This document shows positions 56,701 through 64,000 of a stretch of 64,000 nucleotides of DNA, piece by piece. The stretch is from contig NZ_QVMQ01000011.1 of NCBI RefSeq assembly GCF_010501105.1, forward strand, positions 62,001-126,000, given 5' to 3'. A program made the position numbers and the translations under genes. Under the pieces are notes generated by a model. The model made no database searches and was not told the DNA's origin. It saw nothing but the letters and a program-made list of their open reading frames with translations. Position 1 is the first letter of the stretch, and every line of letters starts with the position of its first letter. Source of the DNA: Dysgonomonas sp. 511 (GTDB taxonomy: Bacteria; Bacteroidota; Bacteroidia; Bacteroidales; Dysgonomonadaceae).

Positions 56701-59377
56701 CGTCTGCCCACTGGTGCCCTACCACTTCGTAGAGTTTATCGCCGGGTTTACGGGTCTTGCGCTCTATTGTACCTATCGAGAGGTCGAACGTTGCTTTTTC
56801 ATTAGTCGCATTCAGGTCGAACTCTGCTTTGAGGAATGTCTCTGTTGTTTTCCAGTCTATTTCATTTACAAAGTCTATCCTGTCTTTCGATCCGTGAGAC
56901 GTCATCTGGATGTATTGGACAAACTCGGAAGGAGTGAATGTAGATGGCACATCGTTGTCCCTGTCTTTGCTAGCCGAACGGGTAATTTTCAGGCTGGCTC
57001 TCAATGGCCCGTTTTCGGCGATGGAAACGGTAGCATTTTCGCCTACATAGCCATAAGGCGCTCTTTCGATGTCGCCACGGCTTATTTCCCATGCAAGCCA
57101 GTAGCCCGGCTTATCGAGCGACATCGACTGGCGGATAGGAGATTTCAGCAGTTCCTTACCTCCTTGTTTCTTGTCGAGGATAGATGATACATCGCCATTA
57201 GCATCTACAGTCACCTTGTATTCATCGTTTTCTATCGTATTGGTAGTGATAGCGAGGTTGGTAGATACAGATGCGGAAGCGTTATCCTCCAGCCGGAGGT
57301 CGTATGTTGCATAGCCCAACGATGGCATTTTGGCGAGGAAGATAAGGGACAGTTGGCCGTCTTTATATCCGTTTTTCTGTGCAGCTACCACACTGCCGTC
57401 GGGCGCATATACGCTGATAAAAGAAGGTTCGGTTTCGAGAGGGATGCTTACTTCTACTACATCTTCGCGCTCTACCGACAGAGGGTTGGATACAACGATA
57501 GGTATGCCCGTCACTTGGGTATCCATCTGCCTGGCTACTGCACCAATAGCATTGCTGAATATGCCCGACAGATTCTTTTGGGCAAGTATATGGTCGTTGT
57601 AAGTAAAATTGTATGCCTGAGGGATGGATGTTCCCGGCAGGTCGTCGTGAAACTGATGCCAAAGAACATTTGTCCACGAATTGCGTATCGGTTCCGACTG
57701 ATATGGCAAGCCTCCCAGCCAGTGTGCCAAAACGGACGATTTCTCGGTGGCATCGGCCAAAAGTTCATTCCTGCGGTTCCAGTATTTCAGTATGGTTTGC
57801 GAAGTATAACAGCCTACGCCGTGGGTTTCCATCGGCAATTCGTTGTCCCACACATGGAGGGAGCTTTTCTCGGCAGGCGTTATACTGTTGAAAAACTCTG
57901 TCGGTGTCGCCAGTTTTACTTTCACAGGGCCATCGTTGGCGGCACTTTGGGTAAGCCAACCGGCAGTTTCGTCAGCTACAGCACCACCACGGTCGCCCAC
58001 ATTACCTATATAGCGGAACGAAGAAGCTACACCGTAGTTCGACTTGTTCGAGTTGATTTCTGATAGTATATCACTGTCGTATGCAATGTTTTTACGGTAT
58101 TTAGATTCGGTATCGTAAGCGCCCGGTTTGTAAACGGCAAATATCTCCGAGCCGTCTACCCCGCGCCATACGCCGAAGTTAGGCAGGCTCTTGAGGTCGT
58201 ATGCCGAACCCCAGCCCAACTTGGCACTATGGAATCCTGTTACGCCGCAATGGCTGGCCAATGTAGGCAGCGAGTATGGAAAGCCGAAGCAGTCGGGTAG
58301 CATAATATCGCTTCCTCCTTTTATTCCAAACTCTTTCTTATAATATTCCTGCCCGTAAAGGAAGTTGCGGATTATAGACTCTGCCGACGGAACCATTACA
58401 TCGTTGGCATCGACAGAACCACCGCTGATATTCCACTGGCCGGAGGCGATATAACCTTTCAGCTTGTCATACAATTCGGGATAGTATTCTTTTGCAAACT
58501 TATACTTGATGGCTCCTTCGAAGTTGAACTTGTAACCGGGGTATTTCTCGAATAATTCGAAGTTTTTCTCCAATGTATTTTTCACATACTGGTCTATCGA
58601 AGTCTCCACAGTCCAGTTCCATTGTGTATCGAGATGCGAGTTGGGTATCATATATACTGTACCCGCCTGAGGGATAGGGCTATTTATATCATAAGCAGAT
58701 ATAGCAAAGATGCTTAGGTATTTATTGTTGTCAATCTGAAACTCTACCGATACTATATTCTTCGTATTATCGGTAGGGATCAGCTTTTCGTATAATGAAA
58801 AGTTAGCCCTGTCGTCGTAGCTGCTATTAGTCCTGATACGCTTAAGCCCGTGTATGGCTGTACCCGAACTGTTGCCGCTGTACCAGTCGCGGTATTCCTC
58901 TTCTCCTGCATCGTGGGAAGTACCGTCGTCATAATGTACTTTTATCTTGACTTTTGAATTGGCTTCGGTAGCAGTACCCAATACCCAGATACCACCCGTT
59001 TTTATCGGCGTAACTAGTGTGAGAGAACCGGTAAGTGAACCGTCGGGGCTTAATTTTAATACATTATTCGATGTGAATGCAGCCAATTGATAAGCTACTC
59101 CGCCATTGGAAGTAAAACTCCGGGAAAGCCCACCATCGTTTCTCCACTCTTTCGAATAGTAGGTATATCCATTGCTGGGCTTATCCAGAAAACCCGACTG
59201 CGAGGGGTCTTCGCCTGCATGGACTATTGCATCGGTGTTGTACCCTGCCAGTTCCAAAGGTATATAAGTTTGAGCAATACCCGGCTGGCAGGCGGCGATG
59301 AGGAGAAATACAAGTATTCCTTTCGCCCACCGCAACGGTATCACTCCAAAGAATAGGGATAGTTTGTCTTTTTTCAT
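53741..59377 (-). CDS. Multidomain GH38 alpha-mannosidase with T9SS sorting domain
   Basis: 1878 residues. After a signal (residues 1-36; a lipobox-like IAAC30 is also present) and a beta-rich N-terminal region, the GH38 catalytic domain starts near residue 240: VYMIPNSHLDTQWNW gives zinc ligands His248 and Asp250, LPDCFGFP has the nucleophile Asp362, and the usual helical and beta domains follow to about 1180. Then come an F5/8-type carbohydrate-binding region (about 1300-1460), two cadherin-like sandwich repeats (both starting with LxSLxVSxGTLxPxF), a further domain and a C-terminal SVKVFPNPA type A sorting domain ending in GTYIVKFAG. GH38 enzymes trim alpha-mannose from N-glycans. Typical GH38 length is 850-1200. 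Confidence 0.92.
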   Translation of the reverse strand: MKKDKLSLFFGVIPLRWAKGILVFLLIAACQPGIAQTYIPLELAGYNTDAIVHAGEDPSQSGFLDKPSNGYTYYSKEWRNDGGLSRSFTSNGGVAYQLAAFTSNNVLKLSPDGSLTGSLTLVTPIKTGGIWVLGTATEANSKVKIKVHYDDGTSHDAGEEEYRDWYSGNSSGTAIHGLKRIRTNSSYDDRANFSLYEKLIPTDNTKNIVSVEFQIDNNKYLSIFAISAYDINSPIPQAGTVYMIPNSHLDTQWNWTVETSIDQYVKNTLEKNFELFEKYPGYKFNFEGAIKYKFAKEYYPELYDKLKGYIASGQWNISGGSVDANDVMVPSAESIIRNFLYGQEYYKKEFGIKGGSDIMLPDCFGFPYSLPTLASHCGVTGFHSAKLGWGSAYDLKSLPNFGVWRGVDGSEIFAVYKPGAYDTESKYRKNIAYDSDILSEINSNKSNYGVASSFRYIGNVGDRGGAVADETAGWLTQSAANDGPVKVKLATPTEFFNSITPAEKSSLHVWDNELPMETHGVGCYTSQTILKYWNRRNELLADATEKSSVLAHWLGGLPYQSEPIRNSWTNVLWHQFHDDLPGTSIPQAYNFTYNDHILAQKNLSGIFSNAIGAVARQMDTQVTGIPIVVSNPLSVEREDVVEVSIPLETEPSFISVYAPDGSVVAAQKNGYKDGQLSLIFLAKMPSLGYATYDLRLEDNASASVSTNLAITTNTIENDEYKVTVDANGDVSSILDKKQGGKELLKSPIRQSMSLDKPGYWLAWEISRGDIERAPYGYVGENATVSIAENGPLRASLKITRSASKDRDNDVPSTFTPSEFVQYIQMTSHGSKDRIDFVNEIDWKTTETFLKAEFDLNATNEKATFDLSIGTIERKTRKPGDKLYEVVGHQWADVTHNDDSYGVSILNDSKYGWDKATDNKLRLTLIHTPKKDGNDYAYHKNQDLGLNKFTYSFFRHMGKWDETTQWEAAKLNQPLTAHQAPKHTGALGKSYGFVSLNTDKVAVKALKKAESGDNMIVRVYELTGESHSNVEIQFPANIVSASEVNGIEENVGAVSFSGNKLTFDITKYQPKTFSVQLATATTTIDAPASTKVALAYDMDVMSSDAAKTDGQFGDAPYLYPAELLADEIEADGIKFSIGGRTDGSNNAMSCNGQEIDIPQNAANRKIYILAASKNPKGSKVSFGVDGIGKEMKVDYYAGFAGQWGSAYATQEYVSSNVAFAATHRHNIKDNKNNAYHFMYIYKYAIEIDANAQKLILPKNDDVMIFAVTVSDNANDDAIPVSTIAALPKFETIESLESNPVGEALSPDSFDASGQTNNNEGPRFAADNNPWSKWCDNSSPNKWLQYNFDDAVEISQWSVLHAGLENEGNITSEFRLQRYDAATESWIDVDVVTNNTQAALGNFDANKTFRAVTPFTTTKVRLAIDRGEVQHNVARIHEFTVYGKLVVDDNDATLASLTVSQGTLSPAFDPQTEEYTVTVGETITSLEINGTTTNTKASVEGTGTKDNLATGDNVFNVVVTAKDGFTTKTYKVKVVRTASADASLKSLEVSVGTLTPSFSPLTYDYTVNVENDVTAITLTAEVKHDNATLTGDGLKENLQLGNNKFEIVVTAQDGATQQTYTVNVVRRVLNSDASLHRILVNGEEWNLDNRYDMGCDDILSLMIEPTDPTATVDIGKTYSETITTATLKTIAFRITAEDGSYQDYALNIERRYAFDDIISVKWNNTLMINLKKVREDGFTPTGYQWYKNGSAMKGATAATYSAGASKVDLLESESEYHLEMSTTIGRIRTCARKPDLKSLSVKVFPNPAAYGEAVYLDADIEDEMLEGASIETFNLNGVRVSSAKVTGRVTEIRLPASSGTYIVKFAGKGGFVKDLKVIVK

Positions 59378-59597
59378 AAATAAAGGTTTATAGAGTTTTT
59401 AGATAACCAGAACTTAAGGTTCGCTACAAAGGAATAAACTAGTTTCGCAACCTCCAAAAACTGACAGGATACATATCAATAAATGGCATGATGGTAAACT
59501 ATTTTGTCAGATATATTTACTGCATACAGGCTTTTCATCTAGGGACTTTAACTATCGAATAAAGAAGATTGCATATCGTTGTTAACAATAATATATA

Positions 59598-59605
59598 TAT
59601 CTTTG
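59598..59605 (+). promoter_or_regulatory. Possible phoH promoter (-7 element)
   Basis: TATCTTTG matches TAnnTTTG, 68 bases before the ATG; no clear -33 element. Confidence 0.4.
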
Positions 59606-59672
59606 TTATACCATTACTACTGCTCCATTTACCAAAATTGATTTATATGGTACACACTGATTAAAGAACTGA

Positions 59673-60647
59673 ATGATTGAACAAGTAATAATTTTAGAGC
59701 ATATCGACCCCCTTGTATTTTTCGGGGTCAACAATGCAAACATACAGTTACTGAAGACTCTTTTTCCAAAACTGCGCATCGTTGCGCGGGGTAATGCAAT
59801 AAAAGCCATAGGAAACGCCGAAGACGTACCTCTGTTCGAAGAGAAGGTAAGGGAACTGGAGAAATTCTCTACCGAACGCAATAAGCTTACCGAGGACGAC
59901 ATCGTAGACATTGTAAAAGGCAAATCGCCCAATGTGGTAAAACAAGACAACCTCATCATTTACGGTATCAACGGCAAACCCATCTTTGCACGCACACCAA
60001 ACCAACAGAAGCTTGCAGATAGTTTCTACGAAAACGATATGGTATTCGGCATAGGCCCTGCCGGTTCGGGCAAGACATATACGGCCATCGCCCTAGCTGT
60101 AAAAGCCCTGAAAAACAAGGAGGTGAAGAAGATCATCCTTAGCCGCCCTGCCGTAGAAGCCGGCGAAAAACTGGGTTTCCTGCCGGGAGATATGAAGGAT
60201 AAGATAGACCCTTACCTGCAACCTCTCTACGATGCGCTGGAAGATATGATCCCTCCGGCGAAACTGAAAGACTATATCGAAAACAAGGTGATACAGATTG
60301 CGCCGCTTGCCTTTATGCGCGGGCGTACGCTGAGCGATGCCGTGATTATACTCGACGAAGCGCAGAATACGACTACGCACCAGATAAAGATGTTTCTCAC
60401 CCGTCTGGGCATGAATGCCAAGATGATAATAACAGGCGACATCACGCAGATAGACCTGCCGCCGTCGCAACTGTCGGGTTTGAAGCATGCCTTGCGGATA
60501 CTCAAAGGAGTGAAAGGTATCGGCCACATCGAATTCGACAAAGCCGACATTGTCCGTCACAAGCTTGTGCAACGCATAGTAGAGGCTTACGAGAAAGAAG
60601 AGAAACGCGAAAAGCGTATAGAAAAGAAAACCAATAAGGCAGACTAG
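59673..60647 (+). CDS. PhoH family ATPase
   Basis: 324 residues. KH-like N-terminal region (KLRIVARGNAIKAIG) followed by the PhoH domain with Walker A FGIGPAGSGKTYTA, Walker B VIILDEAQNTT and a sensor-like TGDITQIDLP. Members act with RNase YbeY in rRNA handling, or as phosphate-starvation ATPases; the exact role is not known. Divergent from the mannosidase. Confidence 0.92.
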   Translation: MIEQVIILEHIDPLVFFGVNNANIQLLKTLFPKLRIVARGNAIKAIGNAEDVPLFEEKVRELEKFSTERNKLTEDDIVDIVKGKSPNVVKQDNLIIYGINGKPIFARTPNQQKLADSFYENDMVFGIGPAGSGKTYTAIALAVKALKNKEVKKIILSRPAVEAGEKLGFLPGDMKDKIDPYLQPLYDALEDMIPPAKLKDYIENKVIQIAPLAFMRGRTLSDAVIILDEAQNTTTHQIKMFLTRLGMNAKMIITGDITQIDLPPSQLSGLKHALRILKGVKGIGHIEFDKADIVRHKLVQRIVEAYEKEEKREKRIEKKTNKAD

Positions 60648-60671
60648 AGCAAAGGAAGGTGGCTCATTAGT

Positions 60672-60692
60672 AATAAAGGACACCTTTATTGT
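60672..60692 (+). terminator. Intrinsic terminator of phoH
   Basis: Perfect 8-bp stem AATAAAGG (60672-60679) / CCTTTATT (60683-60690) with a 3-base loop, 25 bases after the stop; few U residues follow. Confidence 0.55.
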
Positions 60693-60703
60693 ATTTATAT
60701 AGA

Positions 60704-60829
60704 GAAGTGTTCAAAAAGTGATTAGATGCGAAGCCGCTCATTTTTAGGCAGAAGGGAGCATACTAAAGTATGTGACCGATGGCTAAAAAATGAAGCAATG
60801 AAGCAGATGGTTACTTTTGGGACACTTCC
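60704..60829. repeat. 126-bp imperfect palindrome (MITE-like)
   Basis: The ends GAAGTGTTCAAAAAGTGAT and (reverse) GAAGTGTCCCAAAAGTAAC match at 15 of 19 positions; inner arms GCTCATTTTTAGGC (60736-60749) pair with GCTAAAAAATGAAGC (60782-60796); the centre is CATACTAAAGTATG (60759-60772). The whole unit is symmetric about base 60766. No protein is encoded. Its right end resembles bases 2874-2896. Confidence 0.6.
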
Positions 60830-60839
60830 TTTTTATACG

Positions 60840-61790
60840 TCAGTTGACCCTGCTTATATCCTTTCCATCGAAGAAGTTGACAATATTCTTCGCCACTTCC
60901 TCCTCCATATCCAGACGTGCCGCATAAGTCTTCGTTCCGGCATGAGGCGATAAGACTACATTATCCAATCCTATCAGATCGGAAGGTATCTTCGGTTCTT
61001 TTTCATATACATCGAGCCCCGCACCATATATTTCGCCACTCTTCAACGCTGCGGCTAATGCTGCCGAGTCGACCAACTGCCCACGCGCCGTATTGATGAG
61101 GATAGCCGACGGCTTCATCTTTTTCAGCTCCGCTTCGCCTATCAGGTGATAAGTATCGGCGGTTGCCGGGGCATTCAGCGACAAGATATCCGACTCCCTG
61201 AGCAATGTATCGAAGCTTACATAGCCGGCACCGTACCTTTCGGCCACCTCGTCGGGCAATGGCTTACGATTGTGGTAGATTATCTTCATGCCCGACGCTA
61301 CAGCCCTGCGGGCAATAGCCTGCCCGATGCGCCCCATACCATAAATGCCGAGTGTCTGCCCATAGATGGGCAATGCGAGGTCGCCGTACAAGCTCCAGTC
61401 GAGCTTTTCGCCGTTGTGCAACCTGTGATTGTACCAAGCCACTTTGCGGGCAGTGGCAAGCATGAGGGCAAAAGCAAGTTCGGCAGTAGGTTCCAGTACC
61501 GATTGCGGCGTATTGGTCACAACGATACCTTTGGCAGTCGCATACTCCACGTCGATATTGTTGTACCCTACCCCAAAATTGGCTATCAGCTTCAGGTTTT
61601 TGCCGGCATCTATTATTTCGGCACCGGTCTGGAAAGAAAAATTGGGCACAAGCACATCGGCATCGGCAATCCTGTCCAATATCTCAGCTTTCCTGAACAG
61701 GTCGTTTTCGGGATAGATTACATCAAACTTCCCTTCAAGGCTTTCGAAACCTTTGCGGGCGAAATTATGCCCCATTAATATCTTTTTCAT
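60840..61790 (-). CDS. D-isomer specific 2-hydroxyacid dehydrogenase
   Basis: 316 residues. The NAD-binding fold has LGIYGMGRIGQAIARRA, and the catalytic triad is complete: Arg236 in NTARGQLVD, Glu265 in DVYEKEP and His283 in SPHAGT. Close to GyaR/GhrB glyoxylate or hydroxypyruvate reductases, but substrate cannot be set from sequence. Monocistronic; the gene ends only 11 bases after the 126-bp palindrome. Confidence 0.92.
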   Translation of the reverse strand: MKKILMGHNFARKGFESLEGKFDVIYPENDLFRKAEILDRIADADVLVPNFSFQTGAEIIDAGKNLKLIANFGVGYNNIDVEYATAKGIVVTNTPQSVLEPTAELAFALMLATARKVAWYNHRLHNGEKLDWSLYGDLALPIYGQTLGIYGMGRIGQAIARRAVASGMKIIYHNRKPLPDEVAERYGAGYVSFDTLLRESDILSLNAPATADTYHLIGEAELKKMKPSAILINTARGQLVDSAALAAALKSGEIYGAGLDVYEKEPKIPSDLIGLDNVVLSPHAGTKTYAARLDMEEEVAKNIVNFFDGKDISRVN

Positions 61791-62184
61791 AATTATATTG
61801 TCTATTGTTTCATTTGTCAGTCTCTTCTGTCATTCAGATGTTGCGAACGATTTGCTTTTCTTTCGAAATAGATGCTTCGTTCCATTCAGCATAACAGCGT
61901 CTCAAGAAAGTAACAAAAGTAACTCTTTTATTGTTTTTCCCATTGTCACTTTTTCCATTCCCTCGTCGTGGCCTTGCGGCTCTCTCTCTTTTTGGAGAGA
62001 GCGGGGAGTGAGGTGGTAAAAAGTAACACTTGTAACACATTTCTCCCCTATTTTTATTGCTACCTTTTCTTTAGATACAAGTAGACAAGATACGAGACAC
62101 AAGTTCTTATTTTATCAAAAAACCAACTCGTTAACTCGTCTACTGGTATCTTGTATCTCTCCAAAAAGTAACACTTGTACACAG

Positions 62185-62317
62185 TACATGACAAAAAAAT
62201 GATATTCTTTCGAAAGCCTGTAGGGGCGTAATATCTTACGCCCGACACAATCGACGGGCGAATGATAATTCGCCCCTACAATACTAATATTACAATAATT
62301 TTAATTTTTGTCATGTA
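62185..62317. repeat. Inverted repeat with nested palindrome
   Basis: Perfect 13-base arms TACATGACAAAAA (62185-62197) and TTTTTGTCATGTA (62305-62317) enclose a separate 62-base palindrome (62219-62280), as if one repeat had inserted in the loop of another. Confidence 0.6.
62219..62280. repeat. 62-bp palindromic repeat with TGTAGGGGCG ends
   Basis: Perfect terminal arms TGTAGGGGCG (62219-62228) and CGCCCCTACA (62271-62280); inside are two further hairpins (GCGTAA/TTACGC and GGGCGAAT/ATTCGCCC). GC-rich in an AT-rich surrounding. It resembles a widespread bacterial palindromic repeat. Confidence 0.7.
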
Positions 62318-62327
62318 TTATGCACTT

Positions 62328-62366
62328 GTAACACATTTTCGTTACTTTTCCCTTGTTACTTTTTCC
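62328..62366 (-). repeat. 39-base dispersed repeat, copy B
   Basis: Reverse-complement partner of 29955-29993, matching 36 of 39 positions. Confidence 0.65.
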
Positions 62367-62608
62367 TTTGGGGGCTAGAGGAATGTAGAGTTCCCTATAT
62401 AGATAAAGATATTACAAAATATTTGCTAATATCAATCAGTTATGCGTGAGCTTTGTGTAAAACTTTGTCTCCTTTGTGGTTAAACCTTATTTTTTTTACC
62501 ACAAAGAAAAAGCACAAAGAACACGGGGTTTTACTCCATATATTTTGGTAAACACTTGATTGCATACTGTTCTTTATATCGAACTCACGTTATTCAATAT
62601 AATGTCTA

Positions 62609-62751
62609 AGAGTCTGTTTAAATTTTATAGCAAATCTTTTTTATAGCTGTTTTTAATGTGGAAAATACGCTAAAAAGAGCATAAAAAAGTTGCTAAGAAC
62701 TATACTAAAGAACCTATAAGAAATATTTTCGCTAAAATTTAAACAGGCTCT
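62609..62751. repeat. 143-bp MITE-like element
   Basis: Terminal inverted repeats of 21-23 bases: AGAGTCTGTTTAAATTTTATAGC at the left and GCTAAAATTTAAACAGGCTCT at the right. The 100-base interior is AT-rich and non-coding. No clear target duplication. Related ends occur at 30094-30132, 52524-52544 and, shorter, 15213-15228. Confidence 0.6.
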
Positions 62752-62946
62752 AATATTCTTTAAAAATATTATTTATCAAACGGGTATCAAATACAAGTAT
62801 TTATATATCTTTTATTGTAAAGGAAAGATAAAAGCCTGTATTTTCGATATGGTTTACCAAAATAGAATAACAAAAAGCCACTTACCGAAGCTTTCAGGCT
62901 GGTTTCTGCACAAGCAATTTTATTTAAAAAACCGAAAGAAAAAACA

Positions 62947-62954
62947 TACCTTTG
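62947..62954 (+). promoter_or_regulatory. Possible fhs promoter (-7 element)
   Basis: TACCTTTG matches TAnnTTTG 42 bases before the fhs ATG; -33 element unclear. Confidence 0.45.
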
Positions 62955-62996
62955 CCACCTGATTGTAATACATAAATAACTCATTTCCCATACCAG

Positions 62997-64000
62997 ATGA
63001 AAACAGATATAGAAATAGCACGCGAAACACGTTTAGACAACATATCTGAAATAGCTGCAAAAGCCGGCATAGACCGCGAAAACCTCCACCAGTACGGAAA
63101 ACATATAGCCAAAGTTCCTGTGGAACTGATAGACGAAAACAAGGTGGCAAAAAACAACCTGATACTCGTCACAGCCATCACACCTACAAAGGCGGGAATA
63201 GGTAAGACCACCACTTCGATAGGGCTGGCTCTCGGACTTTCGAAAATAGGGAAAAAGACAATAGTAGCATTGCGCGAACCTTCGCTCGGCCCATGCTTCG
63301 GTATGAAAGGCGGTGCTGCCGGAGGAGGATATGCACAAGTGTTGCCGATGGAAGATATAAACCTGCACTTTACGGGCGACTTCCATGCTGTTACATCGGC
63401 ACACAATATGATAACCGCCCTCCTCGACAATTTCCTGTACAGGCATCGCGGAACGGATAAATACCTGAAAGAAGTGGTATGGAAACGGGTGCTGGATGTA
63501 AACGACCGCAGCCTGCGCTATATCGTTACAGGGCTCAACGGTTCGGCAAACGGCATACCGGCCGAAAGCGGTTTCGAGATTACTCCCGCTTCGGAAATTA
63601 TGGCGATACTGTGTCTGGCCAAGGATATGGACGACCTGAAAAGGCGCATCGGCAACATCATACTGGGATATAACATGAACAACGAGCCTTTCACAGTGAA
63701 AGACCTCGGAGTGGCAGGTGCAATAGCCATACTGATGAAAGATGCCATCAATCCCAATCTGGTGCAGACTACCGAAAATACACCTGCAATAATTCATGGC
63801 GGCCCGTTTGCAAATATAGCGCACGGCTGCAACTCTATAATAGCTACCAAGATGGCAATGTCGCATGCCGACTATGTAATCACAGAAGCGGGTTTCGGGG
63901 CAGACCTCGGGGCAGAGAAGTTTTTCAACATCAAGTGCCGCAAAGCGGGTATCTCGCCTAAGCTGACAGTGATAGTTGCTACTACACAAGCATTGAAGAT
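62997..64000 (+). CDS. fhs: Formate-tetrahydrofolate ligase (N-terminal part, cut by window edge)
   Basis: 334 codons from ATG at 62997 are visible; the full enzyme has about 555. The start [20 protein letters not shown], the P-loop [16 protein letters not shown] (about residues 62-75), [19 protein letters not shown] and [13 protein letters not shown] are diagnostic. It makes 10-formyltetrahydrofolate from formate and ATP for one-carbon metabolism and purine synthesis. Confidence 0.96.
   Translation, partial: MKTDIEIARETRLDNISEIAAKAGIDRENLHQYGKHIAKVPVELIDENKVAKNNLILVTAITPTKAGIGKTTTSIGLALGLSKIGKKTIVALREPSLGPCFGMKGGAAGGGYAQVLPMEDINLHFTGDFHAVTSAHNMITALLDNFLYRHRGTDKYLKEVVWKRVLDVNDRSLRYIVTGLNGSANGIPAESGFEITPASEIMAILCLAKDMDDLKRRIGNIILGYNMNNEPFTVKDLGVAGAIAILMKDAINPNLVQTTENTPAIIHGGPFANIAHGCNSIIATKMAMSHADYVITEAGFGADLGAEKFFNIKCRKAGISPKLTVIVATTQALK

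Larger units (their letters stand above)
61791..62996. other. Repeat-rich intergenic region (1.2 kb)
   Basis: No credible gene. From left: GTAAC-rich words (AGTAACACTTGTAACACATTT-like at about 62019 and 62163), a 133-base inverted repeat with a second palindrome inside it (62185-62317), the 39-base repeat (62328-62366), and the 143-base MITE-like element (62609-62751). The fhs promoter lies at its right end. Confidence 0.6.

Noticed and set aside
60726..60953. Possible 75-residue protein on the plus strand
   Set aside because: It runs through the 126-bp palindrome and into the antisense of the dehydrogenase gene.
1..64000. tRNA, rRNA genes or a CRISPR array
   Set aside because: No cloverleaf, rRNA-like stretch or regularly spaced repeat was found in any gap; the palindromic repeats are too few and irregular for CRISPR.

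Overview
The window looks like chromosomal DNA of a Bacteroidales bacterium, possibly Dysgonomonas or a close relative (genus level is inference). The evidence is a contiguous ribosomal protein gene set, Bacteroidetes-type promoters (TAnnTTTG, sometimes with TTTG about 20 bases upstream), few Shine-Dalgarno sites, SusD/LES-like lipoproteins, PorT-like barrels and a mannosidase ending in a type IX secretion (T9SS) sorting domain. No tRNA, rRNA or CRISPR array was recognised.

Layout. 1-2721 (minus): a tripartite efflux operon, TolC-like channel, MacA-like adaptor, MacB-like ABC ATPase (cut by the window edge). 2923-4927 (minus): small acetyltransferase, LEA14-like lipoprotein, DUF2027/Smr protein. 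5122-10163: a low-GC element of about 5.0 kb bounded by a perfect 31-bp direct repeat. It sits in the 3' end of a DUF2795 gene and carries an outer-membrane barrel, a surface lipoprotein, a Rep-like protein coupled to a tiny NUMOD3 protein, an excisionase-like HTH protein and a truncated tyrosine integrase. 10134-23568: housekeeping and envelope genes (PduO-type adenosyltransferase, methyltransferase-like protein, LysM/binding-protein fusion, PlsC, C1 peptidase, 7TM-HD phosphodiesterase, WaaA, GltX, UvrB). 23689-31252: MarC, NadE, PBP1C, a 1.3-kb repeat-rich gap and a flippase-like membrane protein.

31360-49563 (minus) is one long block: rpsL-rpsG-fusA, then S10, spc and alpha operon genes through rplQ, including the short rpmD and rpmJ genes. 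tuf and adk are absent from their common places. A promoter, a terminator-like leader hairpin and several intercistronic hairpins suggest control points.

49918-64000: a helix-hairpin-helix protein, an esterase translationally coupled to a LuxR-type response regulator, a broken lipoprotein gene, a beta-barrel protein, a 1878-residue GH38 alpha-mannosidase, PhoH, a 2-hydroxyacid dehydrogenase, a second repeat-rich gap of 1.2 kb, and the start of formate-tetrahydrofolate ligase.

The most notable item is the 5-kb element: it restores the coding end of its host gene but separates that gene from its own terminator, its integrase lacks the C-terminal catalytic half, and one cargo gene sits behind a large palindromic leader. 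The second theme is a set of dispersed palindromic repeats shared between the gaps near 30 kb, 52.5 kb and 60.7-62.8 kb.
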